A DNA stretch of 64,000 bases, from contig OY759223.1 in the NCBI GenBank assembly GCA_963662175.1, positions 24,591,460 to 24,655,459 of the forward strand, given 5' to 3'. Positions 20,713 through 31,872 of the stretch are shown here, one piece after another. A model generated the notes under the pieces. The model made no database searches. It was not told where the DNA came from and worked only from the letters and a program-made list of their open reading frames with translations. The DNA comes from Aradus depressus. Its lineage: Eukaryota; Arthropoda; Insecta; Hemiptera; Aradidae. Position numbers and translations under genes: made by a program. Each line of letters begins with the position of its first letter. Position 1 is the first letter of the stretch.

Positions 20713-20965
20713 CTACTTGATATTTAAATTAAGAAGGGGGGAATGGTTCAGTTCTATTTGTTCATTTAGCATTATAATATCGTTATTTTTGTTCAGTTTA
20801 TTTATTTCTACCGCTTCCAGTAAATTCAAAAGTGGACCTTTTTGGCAGATATGTATTATAGTTGGTTTGTGTTGTGTGTCTATGGTATGTCCTGTTTCTG
20901 TGAGATGTTGGTGAAATGAGGAAGTGTTGGAGTTTGTATTTCTTGTGTGTTCCCTGTAAAGTTAA
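20713..20965 (-). pseudogene. Penelope-like endonuclease C-terminal half
   Basis: A minus frame ending at a stop at 20713 reads YREHTRNTNSNTSSFHQHL, TETGHTIDTQHKP, IIHICQKGPLLNLLEAVEIN, KLNKNN. In intact Penelope-like endonucleases the GIY-YIG core is followed by FxxHL..TGH and a final C.KG..L..LE..EI. That is the half kept here; the GIY-YIG core and reverse transcriptase are missing (a stop TAA precedes YREH). Longer chance frames on either strand overlap and are not called. Confidence 0.78.
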
Positions 20966-20994
20966 ATCCCAATGTGAACATTATCTGTCTATCG

Positions 20995-21215
20995 GCTGAA
21001 GCGAAGGGGGTGTTCAGGGGGGGGGCTCAATTCAAAAACCCTAATAACTTCCGATTTAATGAATTTGTCGACACAAAATTTAGGATTATGGAGCCCCTTT
21101 GTAAGTCAACTGTTGAATATTAGCGCAAACAATCGACTGGTTTTGAAGGTAGAGCGAAAATTTAATTGATTAATTAGTTCTGGGAAGAACATTGACGGTG
21201 ATTTTTCAACGACTT
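20995..21215 (+). repeat. R4 repeat, 3' half
   Basis: ATCGGCTGAAGCGAAGGGGG, CACAAAATTTAGGATTATGG, GTTGAATATTAGCGCAAACA, then GGTGATTTTTCAACGACTT. Confidence 0.85.
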
Positions 21216-21616
21216 TTTTTTTTTGGCGAATTAGGTTATCAGTAAACCTTTAATTCTAGTGAAACCTGAACATTTTTCATCGATTAGGTTTTAGATCAGA
21301 TAACTTGCTATATACAATGTGTGGTCTAATCACATTTTTCTGAACGAGTTAGCGTCCTATTAAAACCCGTGTCTAGACCTGACCAACACACGACATTGAT
21401 ACCCCATAAAGTTGGGTTCTATACCATAAACCTATTACTTTTTTACTACTTTTTAATTGTGTAATAACTTCTATTCACTTTAATTGTGACTGGCTACTTT
21501 TATGATCAAAATTTTTATTTTGCGTTTCAGTGTAAAAATATAATTTAGTATTATATCCTTTCTGAAATGTGTGAGTAAATATAAGAATGGTTTAAGACCG
21601 TAGTATGGACTCTTAT

Positions 21617-22091
21617 CAGGGGCGTAGCCAGGATTTTGAGCAGGGGCGGGGGGGGGGGGCAAAGTTAGGCTACGAGGGTGGGGGGTATAGACTCTCGTGG
21701 GCACAGCCCGCAGTTTCCGTGGTTAGCGCTGCAGACTTTTTGTTATTAATTTGGGAGACTCGGACCTCTAGAAGCTCCCCCTGAGGTAACCACTGTAATA
21801 CTTAAGTTGACTTTACATGAGCCGGAAAAATGCTAAGCGCAGCAGCAGCAAATGCACGCTGTTGTTTCTGTGCTTTTAGAATGCATTTGCTGCTGCTGCG
21901 CTTTTCATTTTTACTGCGCATATAAAATCAGCTTTAAGAGTATAAAGTATAACATAAATGACGATTTTGAGCGAGGAAATGAAATGATCTAATTCATATA
22001 TATTTAAATAAATGTAATATGACTTGTTTTGTACATGTACATTTATGTAACAGCTGATTGCTGATTTAGGAATCAGACGCACGGGAAATTT
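21617..22091 (+). mobile_element. hAT-like non-autonomous element, copy 1
   Basis: One end is hAT-like (CAGGGGCGTAGCCAGGATTT). About 475 bp are shared with an inverted copy at 34715-35194 and both stop at the same place (GGAATCAGACGCACGGGAAAT). Inside is an inverted pair AGCGCAGCAGCAGCAAATGC / GCATTTGCTGCTGCTGCGCT. No right CCCTG end. Confidence 0.75.
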
Positions 22092-22249
22092 GATGATCCT
22101 ATGGTAACTTGCAAGCAATCCATTTTTAATAAAAACTATTTTTTTAGTTTATTTAATTTTTATCCCGGCTTTTTGGTTTGGCCAGGAGAGGGGGGGGGGC
22201 ACCCTCCTCCCTCCACACTCCTGTACTTGAATCACTTCCTCATCTCAAT

Positions 22250-22430
22250 AAGTTTCCACTCTCTCTCTAAACCCTACTTTTTTTACACGGAATTTAGTAT
22301 GATGATTCAAAAATCTCTGAGTAAAACACCTATTAATTTTCAACCATTTCGATTAATTAAGATCGGAAGAGCAAAAGATCACTTGATGAATTCGTTCTGG
22401 TGAAGTACATTGCCGGTGATCTCATAAGGT
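22250..22430 (+). repeat. R4 fragment, diverged
   Basis: ACACGGAATTTAGTATGATG, CATTTCGATTAATTAAG, TTCGTTCTGGTGAAGTACAT, TGCCGGTGAT. Confidence 0.6.
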
Positions 22431-22839
22431 AATTATCTCAAGATAATTTACGGTTTCAAAAAATCATTGAATTTTTATAACTCCTATACCCATCTAATGT
22501 TTATGAAAAACAGTTGAGTAAGATTCAAGTTACTCAAGATAAGTACATCTTTTGACCGAGTTTGTCCTTACAAAAGTGAATCCAGCCTTCTGTATTTTCA
22601 AAAGTTTTTGTAACAACTTTTCTTGTCTGAGAGTTCTTCTATAAGCTATTTTTAATTTCTCTCTTTAAGAGAGTTCTATAGAGTAGCGAGGCTTGGCATA
22701 ACACTGAAGGCAAACCTCTCAGAATAACCAAGAGCAACATTCTATATATTTTCCGCAACCGGATAAACGAAAAATTGCACTCTTCAATCAGAAAGAAAAT
22801 CACCAGATCGGATTCCCTCTGTCGATAACGCTATGTCCT

Positions 22840-22975
22840 TTTAGTAAGTTATGTAGGGTTTTGACTTCAAGTATCAAATTTCATGTCGAAACATTAGTTA
22901 CATCCCCACCTTCCCTTTGGTCGACTTGGCTGAAAAACAATAGTTATCGAGGTTAGAGGGTTCTGGATTCTGTGA
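22840..22975 (-). repeat. R4 fragment
   Basis: Plus words TTTTGACTTCAAGTATCAAA, CCCTTTGGTCGACTTGGCTG, GGTTAGAGGGTTCTGGATTC. Reversed R4 middle part. Confidence 0.75.
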
Positions 22976-23274
22976 TGTAAAAAAAATGTACACACATTAA
23001 AATTATAAAATCAATTATTATTATCTACATTAAAAAATCCTTTTGTAACGCTACTTCCGTTACATTTTTTCAATTAAATGATTGGACGAGAGATACCGGA
23101 TGTAATCATGTGAGGTTAATATTAATTACTTTTTTTTTATTCAAAAAACAAGAACATTTATTTTTATTTCGTAAGAAAATTGATTATAATTTATTAATAA
23201 AATGAATAATTAATTTAAAATATTTGATTATTATTTATAAAATTTTAATTTACAATTTAAACATTAAAACAATT

Positions 23275-24215
23275 TTCAATTCAATTTCAATTTCAATTCT
23301 TTATTAGCCTTTAAGAAATACATCTTTTAGGCTCAGGGTTCGGCCTGTTTATGATATATACATTATTCAGTTTAAAAAAAGTACAAATAAATGAAAATAT
23401 AAAATAATAATAATAATAAAATACAAAGTAATATAGAACCTAACTGTTAATTAACAAATTAAAACAAAAATAAAAATGGTATTTTATTTGAATACTTCAA
23501 TGTCCTCTAATTTTTAGCGCCCTTACTATGTATAGTATAATATTATTGAGGTTTTGGTTGTTTTCAATGTTGAAAAGGGTCTTGTGAGGTTGCGGGCTCT
23601 TTAGTGCTTCTACCAGGTACTTTTTTCTTAGTTGGCTGAAGGCTGGACACTCCATGAAGAAATGGTGGATGTCGTCCGGTCGGTCTTCGTTGCACACACT
23701 ACAGCTGTCTTCCCTGTTGAAGAGGTAGGTCACTCCTCCCACCGTCACTCTAGCCAGGCTTTCTCTACACAGCCGTATCTGAGCCAACACTCTCGTCCTC
23801 TCGATATTTGTCCTCAGCTTTAAGTAGACGTTGTAACAGTAAATATCCTTGTATGTGAGGTTATAGTTAGATTCGAGAATGTGCTGAATGTCTCTATCGC
23901 GGCTCCTTTCTTCAAATCTACTCACAATCTTTTTCTTATGCCTGCTGATAAGATCAGGGTCCTGAGTATCCCATAACCATGAATAGCCTACAGAGGTTAG
24001 GATATTCCGGAGTTGAGTCACCCAGTTGTAGGCCGGTAGGTCTGAAGGCTGCTTGCTCAGGAACAGGAGACGTTCGTAACACAGTCTAGGGTACCTGTCG
24101 GCCGGCATCTCCAGTATTTTAAAACAATTTTGGTAACACATATAAAATTTAACTTCGATTGTGAATGAATAATCGATCTGCTTGATCTGATCTTTGTATA
24201 AAACAATTTTAAGCT
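23275..24215 (-). mobile_element. LINE 3' end with long ORF2 C-terminus
   Basis: The minus frame of about 238 codons starts after a stop near 24216. It runs through LYKDQIKQIDYSFTIEVKFY, WVTQLRNILTSVGYSWLWD, LRTNIERTRVLAQIRLCRES and a zinc-knuckle-like CSVCNEDRPDDIHHFFMECP. It ends RALKIRGH at 23497. This is the region downstream of the reverse transcriptase in Jockey-group LINEs. After the stop comes a ~200-bp 3' region ending CTAATAAAGAATTGAAATTG and a (TTGAAA)n tail at about 23275. The reverse transcriptase and endonuclease are absent (5' truncation). Confidence 0.88.
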
Positions 24216-24254
24216 AAAATACGGTAAATACTGTAGTTTAACCTTAAAAATTTG

Positions 24255-24258
<4 letters not shown>

Positions 24259-24287
<29 letters not shown>

Positions 24288-24482
24288 CTTTTGGCTTTAT
24301 GAACGGTGCATATTAGCCATGTCAATGTGTTATGTATAATTATTTAAGACATCCATGGCCCCGGGAGGGAGTTCTATCTACGAAATAAAACTCACTCCCG
24401 GACGGGATTCGAACCCGCAAACCATGGTGAGACCATGCGACCAAAGCCCTACGCTCTAGCCCGCACGGCCACCATGGCCCCC
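24259..24482 (-). mobile_element. SINE-B, full length, 13-bp target duplication
   Basis: Minus strand. The T run (complement of the A tail), GGGAGGGAGTTCTATCTACG, B-box complement GGATTCGAACCC and head GCACGGCCACCATGGCCCC are all present. The duplication AAAAATTTGAATT is at 24246-24258 and 24483-24495. This is the best copy to define SINE-B. Confidence 0.96.
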
Positions 24483-24495
24483 AAAAATTTGAATT

Positions 24496-25110
24496 AAAAC
24501 AAACAAAAAATATGTGAAATATAATCAGTGTAAAGACCTAGTATGTTTAAAAACAGAATAAATCATATTCGTTATTAATATTTTTCAACATTATTTCCTT
24601 TACTTTTATTATCTATCTTACTCCCCATCCATCAAAATTGTCTTTAAATTCTTTTTTATTTTAATTTTTTTCTATTCTTGTTTCGTTTTCGTCCTAATAA
24701 TTAAGATAAATTTTCGTCCCGAGGACCTACCACTGGGTGTCCTTCCTCTCACATGCCATTCACCCCCATCATATCTACACTTACCATCATAGATACTGGT
24801 TGTTGCACCCTAGCAATTTATTTTTATAAAGAAGACAAAAAAAAATATATATATTATTTAATATCTCAGCAAATGTAGGTCAATAATTTTTATGTCCCTA
24901 TCCGGATAAACGAGGCTTTGCCCCCTTCATTTTCATTTCCATCCTATGCCGTTACTGCTACAAATGACCAGAAGCTCTAATGACATAATTCATGAAGGAC
25001 AGATTCGTACAAATTCCAGGTTCGGTGAATAGATTGACAAGCTGTGGGAAATTTGATGCCACTGAATATTCATGTCAGCAATTCACTGCAATGCACTATA
25101 CAATTCACTA
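24496..25110. other. No feature recognised
   Basis: AT-rich, no shared repeat found except short low-complexity runs. Confidence 0.4.
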
Positions 25111-25114
25111 TAAC

Positions 25115-25350
25115 CACATTGTTTCTATATAGGTCCCCTATAGGTTAGATTTTAGTAATGTGAAGATAGATGATGTAGTGAAAAGTGATCATTTTTACTC
25201 TACCGAATTTTTCGATGCGGAGTTTTCAACGGAATTTCTTGCTTCTGACTCCTAAAATTAAAAAAAAAAATCTTTGTGTCTTTTTCTGTCAGTGAACACA
25301 ATAACTCCTGAATAAATGTTAGTATAGACACGACATTTCTGTGGTCACAG
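25115..25350 (+). repeat. R4 repeat, 5' half
   Basis: CCGAATTTTTCGATGCGGAG, TTTTCAACGGAATTTCTTGC, GTGAACACAATAACTCCTGA. The upstream segment is interrupted. Confidence 0.75.
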
Positions 25351-25685
25351 GGAATAAATTGGTAAGTCTAAATTTGTAACTTTTCAGGGCAGCACTTTTT
25401 TACTTTTGCATTAATCGTGTAAATCCAGTTTTTGGAATAAATAAATTATGTTTGCATCATTATTAATCATATACCTTCTAAATCTATAGGAGTGAATGAA
25501 AATGAATATTGTTAATCCTTTCATGGATTTTCTCTTAGTTACCTAATCATTCCCCATCACTTACCTAATTTTTATACACACTTAGGTAATTATTAACGGT
25601 ACTTTTTGAAATACTCGTGAATGATGCCTCTCTAATGTTGAGCAAGTTGATTTAACCGAAAACACTTGGAATAGTCTGCCGAAGT

Positions 25686-26051
25686 CAGAGGTGGATTAAG
25701 CTTCTGCGGGGCCCTAGGTGATTGCAAATGTGGGCCCCCCCCCCCCCCCCCCCCCCATAAAAAACGAAAACTTTTCAGCAATTTTTTTTATGAATTTATT
25801 GATACAGTTATAATTCTCTCCTGCATTTCGACTCGCTGAATTTATCGATCACATCATCGAAATCAATTTTTCTCAAAATTTCGGATTCAATACTAAGAAG
25901 ACTTAACATATCTAAGCGTGTAAAATCATTTTAAAAGTGACAAGGTTTTTTTGTTTTTTTTAGACATTGGGGCCTTCAGCATCGGGGGCCCCTTTATCAT
26001 CGGGGGCCCTAGGCACCTGCCTAGGTTTGCCTATTGGTTAATCCACCACTG
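25686..26051. mobile_element. hAT element copy 1, exact 8-bp duplication
   Basis: Ends CAGAGGTGGATTAAGCTTCT and GGTTAATCCACCACTG. The duplication GCCGAAGT is at 25678-25685 and 26052-26059. The minus strand encodes a short hAT C-terminal string (LLSIES...LRKIDFDDVIDKFS). A run of about 24 C residues sits near the left end. Sister copy at 38378. Confidence 0.94.
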
Positions 26052-26329
26052 GCCGAAGTGAATAATTGCAGTTATCTCGTGAATGATTCCTCAAAGAAGT
26101 ATATTAAGTTAATTTAACAGAGAACATACACAATTTTACGAGATATCAAGAAACCCACATCTTTATAATTCCGAAAGTATTAGAGTCCTGAGCTCCCAAC
26201 TTCTTTACAGTGTGCAGATGGCTTGGGAGATGATCACAGTACACTTAACTCATTTTGGCCATTTTTCGACTTGACAACTCTTTCCTTGAGACCATAGATT
26301 TAATAAATGTATCTAGAACACTCTAAGGA

Positions 26330-26670
26330 CGACACCAATTAAATTTCAGCGGAGCCAGCCAACTGGAGTTCAAGACCAGAGGAGGCTCAACTCAAATATC
26401 CAATAACTGTCGATGTAAGCAATGGCAAAACATAAAATTTAATATTTAAATTCAAACCCCCATAAGGAAGGCTTCTATTAATTTTCCGCGAAATCAGTGT
26501 GAAGGGGCTCAATTCAAAAACTCTAATAACTGCCGAGGTAATCAATTTAGCGACACAAAATTTAGTATGAGGATTTAGAAGCCCCTATCTAAGTCAACTG
26601 TTGAATATTAGCGCAAACAGTCGCCTGGTTATGGAAAGTGAGCGATTAATGGCGGCGATTCACCGACAAC
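26330..26670 (+). repeat. R4 repeat, 3' half, duplicated segment
   Basis: Two successive versions of the R4 middle (CAATAACTGTCGATGTAAGC at 26400; CTAATAACTGCCGAGGTAAT at 26522), then TTAGTATGAGGATTTAGAAG and GGCGGCGATTCACCGAC. Confidence 0.8.
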
Positions 26671-27021
26671 TTTCTTATTTTACACCCTGTGAAATTCAAA
26701 TCATAATAGTCCCACAAAGTCCATGAGGGATTTTTAATCAAAACATTTTTCTTTAAAATTTAACTTAAGCTTTTTGTTTTTCTTTCTTCTAAAGGGCTTG
26801 AAGGATCTTAATGAAATATAAACATTGAAAATACAAATTTACTTCATGGACAATTTTAAAATAATTAATTTTAGAGAGATGGTTTTAACTTGAAATTAAA
26901 ATCCGGAAGTTTTTAACGACACAATGCTTACTATATTATTGTAACACGAATTTTAAATACTTTCATTTAATTCTCTTGCGGAGATTAATGTTTTGAATTA
27001 TTCATCTGTATTATACATTAG
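26671..27021. other. No feature recognised
   Basis: AT-rich, no coding signal. Confidence 0.4.
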
Positions 27022-27609
27022 TTCAAGATTGCGGGTTTGAAACCTAACCGAAGCCATTTTTTTTATCTAGGAGGTGAAAATGATGGGACGTTAAGCGATG
27101 GTCCCGAGTGTTCCTCTTTTGGCAGGTTATATTTAAAAGCTAGTATGGAATCAGTAGGAAGATTTTGTGAATTGTTCCGGGGCTGTACAGTCTAGGAACT
27201 AGCTCGAAGGTAGCGTGTTAGCCTTTTCTGCTCAAGATCGATGGTCCCGAGCCTGTACGATGTCTAGGTAGGCAACATTTAGGATCCCCCATAGTAGAGG
27301 CTCCCTCATGCCCACCAGAGTGAAGAAAGAACGCTCTGGTAGTAGGCGATATGACCTCTAGTGAGGAATCACCAAGAAAACCTTGTGAATTGTTCCGGGT
27401 GTACACTGCAGTCTACGAACTAGCTCAAAGTTAGCGTGGTTAGCCTTTTCTGCTCAAGATCGATGGTTCGATGTTAAGCTATGGTCCCGAGCGTGTAAGA
27501 CGTCTGGGTAGGCAAAATTAGAGAGTAGAGTCGGGCTCATGTCCACCAGAGTGACGAAAGAACGCTCTGGTAGTAGGCGATATGACCTCTAGTGAGGAAT
27601 CACCAGGAA
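27022..27609 (+). repeat. Tandem array of rearranged SINE-A units
   Basis: A broken SINE-A (27022-27110) is followed by two full units of about 218 and 231 bp and the start of a third. Each unit has TTGTGAATTGTTCCGGG, a degraded head TAGCGTG.TTAGCCTTTTCTG, then CAAGATCGATGGT, the SINE-A 3' body CGCTCTGGTAGTAGGCGATA and a boundary TGACCTCTAGTGAGGAATCA. The non-SINE spacer is repeated too, so this is duplication of a locus, not repeated SINE insertion. Confidence 0.88.
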
Positions 27610-28685
27610 GATCTTGTTCACTTGTCCACGCATGTACACTACTCCAGGGAGACAACTCAGAGACTGTACCAGCACTTCCTCTATTTTATATATTTATTTT
27701 GCTGGTTACAAAATACATTTTGTTGTTGTTACATTAATCAAACAAATATCTGAAAACAAGAAAGTGTATCCCTTGCTCTTTGGCACGCTCCACATTCATT
27801 TCCTTCTTAAACACCGTAAAGTTCTCTGGATAATCCTAAGACGATAGCCTTAAATTCCTATCTTCCTTATTCATGGAGCCAGACTTTCACATAAATTACT
27901 TCTTCTTTGCACAATTTTCTTCTCCAACTTAAACAATATACTTTATTTTAATCAGCTGAACCGTGTATACCATGAATTTAAAAAAAATTTTTTTAGGTTC
28001 ATAAATTCAACCCTTCATGGGAAAAGGTCTAAAGTACTCTTAAAAACGTAAGATAATAGAGTTTTCCATTAACCCAAAAGAATTTCATTCCATGAATAAG
28101 AGCTGTGGAACACAATGAATAGATTCTACACGGAGAAAAATAGATTCTTGCGGCAAGAAAAAATATTCTTGTGGCAAGAAAAAATTTCATGAGATAATAG
28201 GCCAAAAAATTGATAATCAAAAGTCGATAACTAAACTTGTTTTGCACGTGTCAAATGCACAAAAAACGTCAAGAATATGTGATGTTTAAACTGGGAGAAA
28301 ATAAAAGATTCTTCAGTTCAGTGACAAAGTGTAATGTATAAAAACATATAAAACACGATGAATCTTGGTATTTTTGTATGCCAAGAATGAATGAATAACT
28401 CTATTGCTCATAAAGAATTATCTTACAGCAAGGAGTTCGATACATAAACATAAATACAACAATTTCTGAATAATAAGGAATAAAATAAAATAAAACAAAG
28501 CAGATAATATAAACTAGCAAAACAATGATTTCTTAATACTAAAATAAAATATAATTATTTACTAATAAAAAGGTTAAATTAAAATAAAGCCACAGGTAAC
28601 TTTGGTATTTTAGAATTTTTCTTAACTTCAGGCTTGTTAGGATAAACTAATAAATATGATGAAGCTTCTGTTCATCTGAAACTAA
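27610..28685. other. No gene; two short imperfect palindromes
   Basis: At 28144-28183 the words ATTCTTGCGGCAAGAA and ATTCTTGTGGCAAGAA occur 23 bp apart; each is nearly self-complementary. Otherwise AT-rich, unclassified. Confidence 0.45.
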
Positions 28686-28689
28686 TAGT

Positions 28690-28985
28690 AAGTTGTGAAG
28701 ATGTGCCTGTTGCTGAGAGACATCTATCGGAACATCTCCCAAATAGCTAGCCAGGTATTTGTCTCTAATCATGGCATAGATGGCAGTCTATCAGAAAATG
28801 GGCCACGTCATCCCTCTCCTCCAGAGAACACAACCCACAACTAATCTCAGGAGAGAACTCATGTTTTCGAATCCCGTCCGGGAGTGAGTTTTATTTCGTA
28901 GATAGAACTCCCTCCCGGGGCCATGGATGTCTTAAATAATTATATATAACACATTGACATGGCTAATATGCACCGTACATAAAGC

Positions 28986-29060
<75 letters not shown>

Positions 29061-29150
29061 ATGTTTTTCGTTTCTTATATAAATCCGTGTTCCCTTTTTC
29101 CCTGCTAACCGAAGCTGGACAAGCGTATGTGGTTCTATTATCCCCAGACC
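28690..29150 (-). pseudogene. LINE ORF2 C-terminal relic, interrupted by SINE-B
   Basis: Reading the minus strand across the SINE-B insertion gives IEPHTLVQLRLAGKKGTRIY, IRNEKHEFSPEISCGLC, SLEERDDVAHFLIDC, then stops. CxxC...DDVxHFLxxC is the zinc-knuckle after the reverse transcriptase in Jockey/CR1-type LINEs. The distal part (28690-28760) contains stops. The coding piece upstream of the SINE is at 29062-29150. It was dead or is dying independently of the SINE. Confidence 0.72.
28869..29057 (+). mobile_element. SINE-B, 5'-truncated, very long A tail
   Basis: Starts in the B box (CGAATCCCGTCCGGGAG) and ends in about 70 uninterrupted A residues. The target duplication AACTCATGTTTT flanks it (ends at 28868 and starts again at about 29056). 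5' truncation plus an intact A tail indicates target-primed reverse transcription and a recent insertion. Confidence 0.94.
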
Positions 29151-29448
29151 GGGATGTCAGCAGTCTGGGGAATGTCTTATAAATACAGTTATTTTAATTA
29201 TTTTAATAATCGTCTGAATATATTTATTCAAATCAACATATTCCTACAGAGAATATTATTAAGAATAATAATATGCTAAAGTTATGTGTGAAAAAAAAAA
29301 ACTTATAATCTTATTCCTTTTGATAAAATTAAAAATATTTCTGAAATAATAAATTTCTCCATTTCAATGACACCTAATTTAGTAAAATATTACACGTTCG
29401 GTATATAATCTAAGGGGTTAGTTCCGCCAGTAAATATGTTACTGTTGT
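29151..29448. other. No feature recognised
   Basis: AT-rich, unclassified. Confidence 0.35.
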
Positions 29449-29640
29449 CATACCTTTCGGTGGACACCGTCGTCACTGGCTGCTGGTCGAGTACTGTGGG
29501 CGAGCGCTTTCGATGTGAAGACATCATGTAATGTTGAGTAAAACATTAACAGTGGCTTGAAGATGATGTCTTCACATCGAAAGCACTCGCCCACAGTACT
29601 CGACCAGCAGCCAGTGACGACGGCATCCACCGAAAGGTAT
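29449..29640. repeat. GC-rich foldback, arms about 78 bp
   Basis: The left arm (ACCTTTCGGTGGACACCGTC ... GAAGACATCATG) and right arm (GATGTCTTCACATCG ... CATCCACCGAAAGGTAT) match over ~78 bp with three or so mismatches, around a 34-base loop. The right arm includes CTTGAAGATGATGT, CTTCACATCGAAAGC, a version of the hairpin motif. Confidence 0.92.
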
Positions 29641-30067
29641 TAAACGTTAATTTCAAAATTATTAAAATTTAAAATGTATTGTTTCATCTGTTTCTAAATA
29701 GCGTTGAACTCCAAAACTATAGTTCAACTTATATTTTCTTCATTATAATCGGCTAATGAAAAATTTATTAAGGTTTAATTTTTTTTTCTTAGTAAGAGAG
29801 TAGTCTCCGGATAGAGGGTTATATCTCTGTTTGACTGAGACAATGCAGAGCCCAGAAGGACAGCCATATCGAGGAAGGGCTTAGTTGGTGGTTCCCAAGG
29901 GAGTGTCTTCTAAGGGAGGATTAGATGGCGTCAGGGGACCAGCTTCAACAAGCACATCCATCCAGTCAATAGTATGGGGAATTAGCCAGTTCTGGCACAA
30001 TTAGTTAGGTTTCATACAGGAACAAGCATCGCTTAATTTCCAATCCGACGGACGGCGTGCTTAACAT
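29641..30067. other. No gene; SINE-A scrap
   Basis: At 30026-30068 CATCGCTTAATTTCCAATCC, then GACGGACGGCGTGCTTAA: a minus-strand SINE-A body scrap. The rest is unclassified. Confidence 0.5.
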
Positions 30068-30260
30068 TCTTAACCTGTGGCCATTACAGGACTTTCTTAT
30101 ACCAACGAATCTTACAGATCATTCTCTCTCTCCACTTCCCCTTTCTCAAAATCATTTCATATATTTTCCCCAGAAGAAGAAAATAATCAACTTTTCGCTC
30201 CACTTCCAAAACTAGTCGACGTTTTTGAAATGATCCTCTCCGATCCCCCCTCCCTTCTGC
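30068..30260 (+). repeat. R6 repeat
   Basis: GTGGCCATTACAGGACTTTC, TTATACCAACGAATCTTACA, GATCATTCTCTCTC. Confidence 0.75.
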
Positions 30261-30600
30261 CGAATTCGCTAAAAAATAATGTGTCGTCCTTATAGGGTTT
30301 TGAATTCACATATGAAATTTTGTTTCGATATATTCATTCTTTCAAAAGTTAGTTTTTGTGTTAAGCCTCCCCACTATTCCCCCCTTTCATATGGTCGATT
30401 TGACTGAAAATAAATAGGTGTCGTCGTGTCGATACATTCATTCTATCGGGAGTTATCTAGTTCACAGACACAAAGACAGATTTTTTTTTTTCATATTTCG
30501 AATCTAAAGGTTGGAAAACATAAAATTCTTTTGAAAATTCCTCGTAGAATTTTTGACTTATTACATAACTTCCCCTATACTTCGTATAGCTGTGGAAATA
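30260..30600 (-). repeat. R4 repeat, near complete
   Basis: Plus landmarks: GGTCGATTTGACTGAAAAT, ATTCATTCTATCGGGAGTTA, GGTTGGAAAACATAAAATTC, ACTTATTACATAACTTCCCC. A second nested version of the middle segment precedes it at about 30280-30345. Confidence 0.85.
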
Positions 30601-31234
30601 AAATAGAGATCTGTAATGTGATGTAAAAAATTTACACTCATTAAGATTATTAATAAATTATAAAATCAATTATTATTATATGTATAAAAACAGCTGTTAG
30701 GAGTGAAGTAACTTAAATAGTGTATAAATACACAAAGATGGACTAGTCACATTTTGTTTTTAAAAAAAATGTAAACAACTAATGAATGGAGCAAAAAAGA
30801 CGACGATCAGCTGTTTTAAATAGTGAGAGTCTAAGGAGAGAGGTGAAGGTGGACAGTCTAGAGAGAGATGTTTTTAGGGTTAAGGTGTAGTGAAGCAGTC
30901 TGAGTGAGAGAAGATGTAGGAGTGAAAATTATAACATTGGAAGTACGTAGCAGAGAAAAGGTACTTTTTATTTATATGTAGATATGCCAAAAATATAAAA
31001 GAATTATAAAAGTTGGCCACTATAAAACCGAAAAAAGAGTTAGTTTGTAAGATTTCTTTTTGTAAATAAATCATTTTTTTTTTTCCAATCATAGTTATTC
31101 AATTCATAATGTAGGCTAAGAAAAAATAAACACAATATTTGTTCTCTAATTCTATGCTATTCATTTTCCCTGTGAATGCAGTAAGATTATTTATATCTTT
31201 GGATTAGATTTAACATTTTTTTAAAAAGAAACAA
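30601..31234. other. No feature recognised
   Basis: AT-rich. Short CAGCTGTT words at 30691 and 30809 recall sequence near 61535, but no alignable unit was established. Confidence 0.35.
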
Positions 31235-31530
31235 GATGACATTTCTTTAGTATCTTAAGAAGAAATCCAAATAAAAAATTTGTTAATTGAATTTTTTTTT
31301 TAAATACTTGTACTTTTTTAAAAATTGCACGTCTTGAAATTTCGATATTTTTTAGGGCTCTTTTCGGAAATTACTGTAGAAATCATAATTTAATAGAAGA
31401 CTAGCTATAATTTCTACACGAAATGTAGTAATTTTATTATTTAATTATATTTAATATTTATTATTTGTTTTATTATTTTTATTTAATATTTTATTAATAA
31501 TAATTATTATCACAGTAAGTATGGTTGTTA
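31235..31530 (+). repeat. R8 repeat
   Basis: GAAATCCAAATAAAAAATTT, AAAATTGCACGTCTTGAAAT, TTTTTTAGGGCTCTTTTCGG, TTCTACACGAAATGTAGTAA. Matches 50690-50985 along its length and part of 61955-62080. Confidence 0.85.
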
Positions 31531-31627
31531 TAAGAAAGTCCTATAATTGCCACTTCTCATTTTCTTATTTTTAAAATAATCTGCCAACCTAAGAATCTTG
31601 ATATTGAGTACCAACCTTATAGTTGGT

Positions 31628-31872
31628 TGGACTTGAAAAATAAAATAAAACTTGTTTATTTAATATATTGTCTAATTCCACCAACTACATATACATGGGA
31701 GTACTTTCGGTATTTCTACCATCCTCAGCCAAAAGCATAAGAGATAACACTATTATCTCTTATGCTTTTGGCTGAGGATGGTAGAAATACCGAAAGTACT
31801 CCCATGTATATATAGTTAGTGAACTTAGACAATATATTAAATAAACAAGTTTTATTTTATTTTTCAAGTCCA
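31628..31872. repeat. R2 palindrome, 245 bp, almost perfect
   Basis: Arms of about 120 bp, from TGGACTTGAAAAATAAAATA to its complement ending CAAGTCCA, with a 5-base loop at 31748-31752. The inner 58 bp per arm are identical, including GGGAGTACTTTCGGTATTTC and CTACCATCCTCAGCC. A few mismatches occur near the outer third. Confidence 0.95.
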
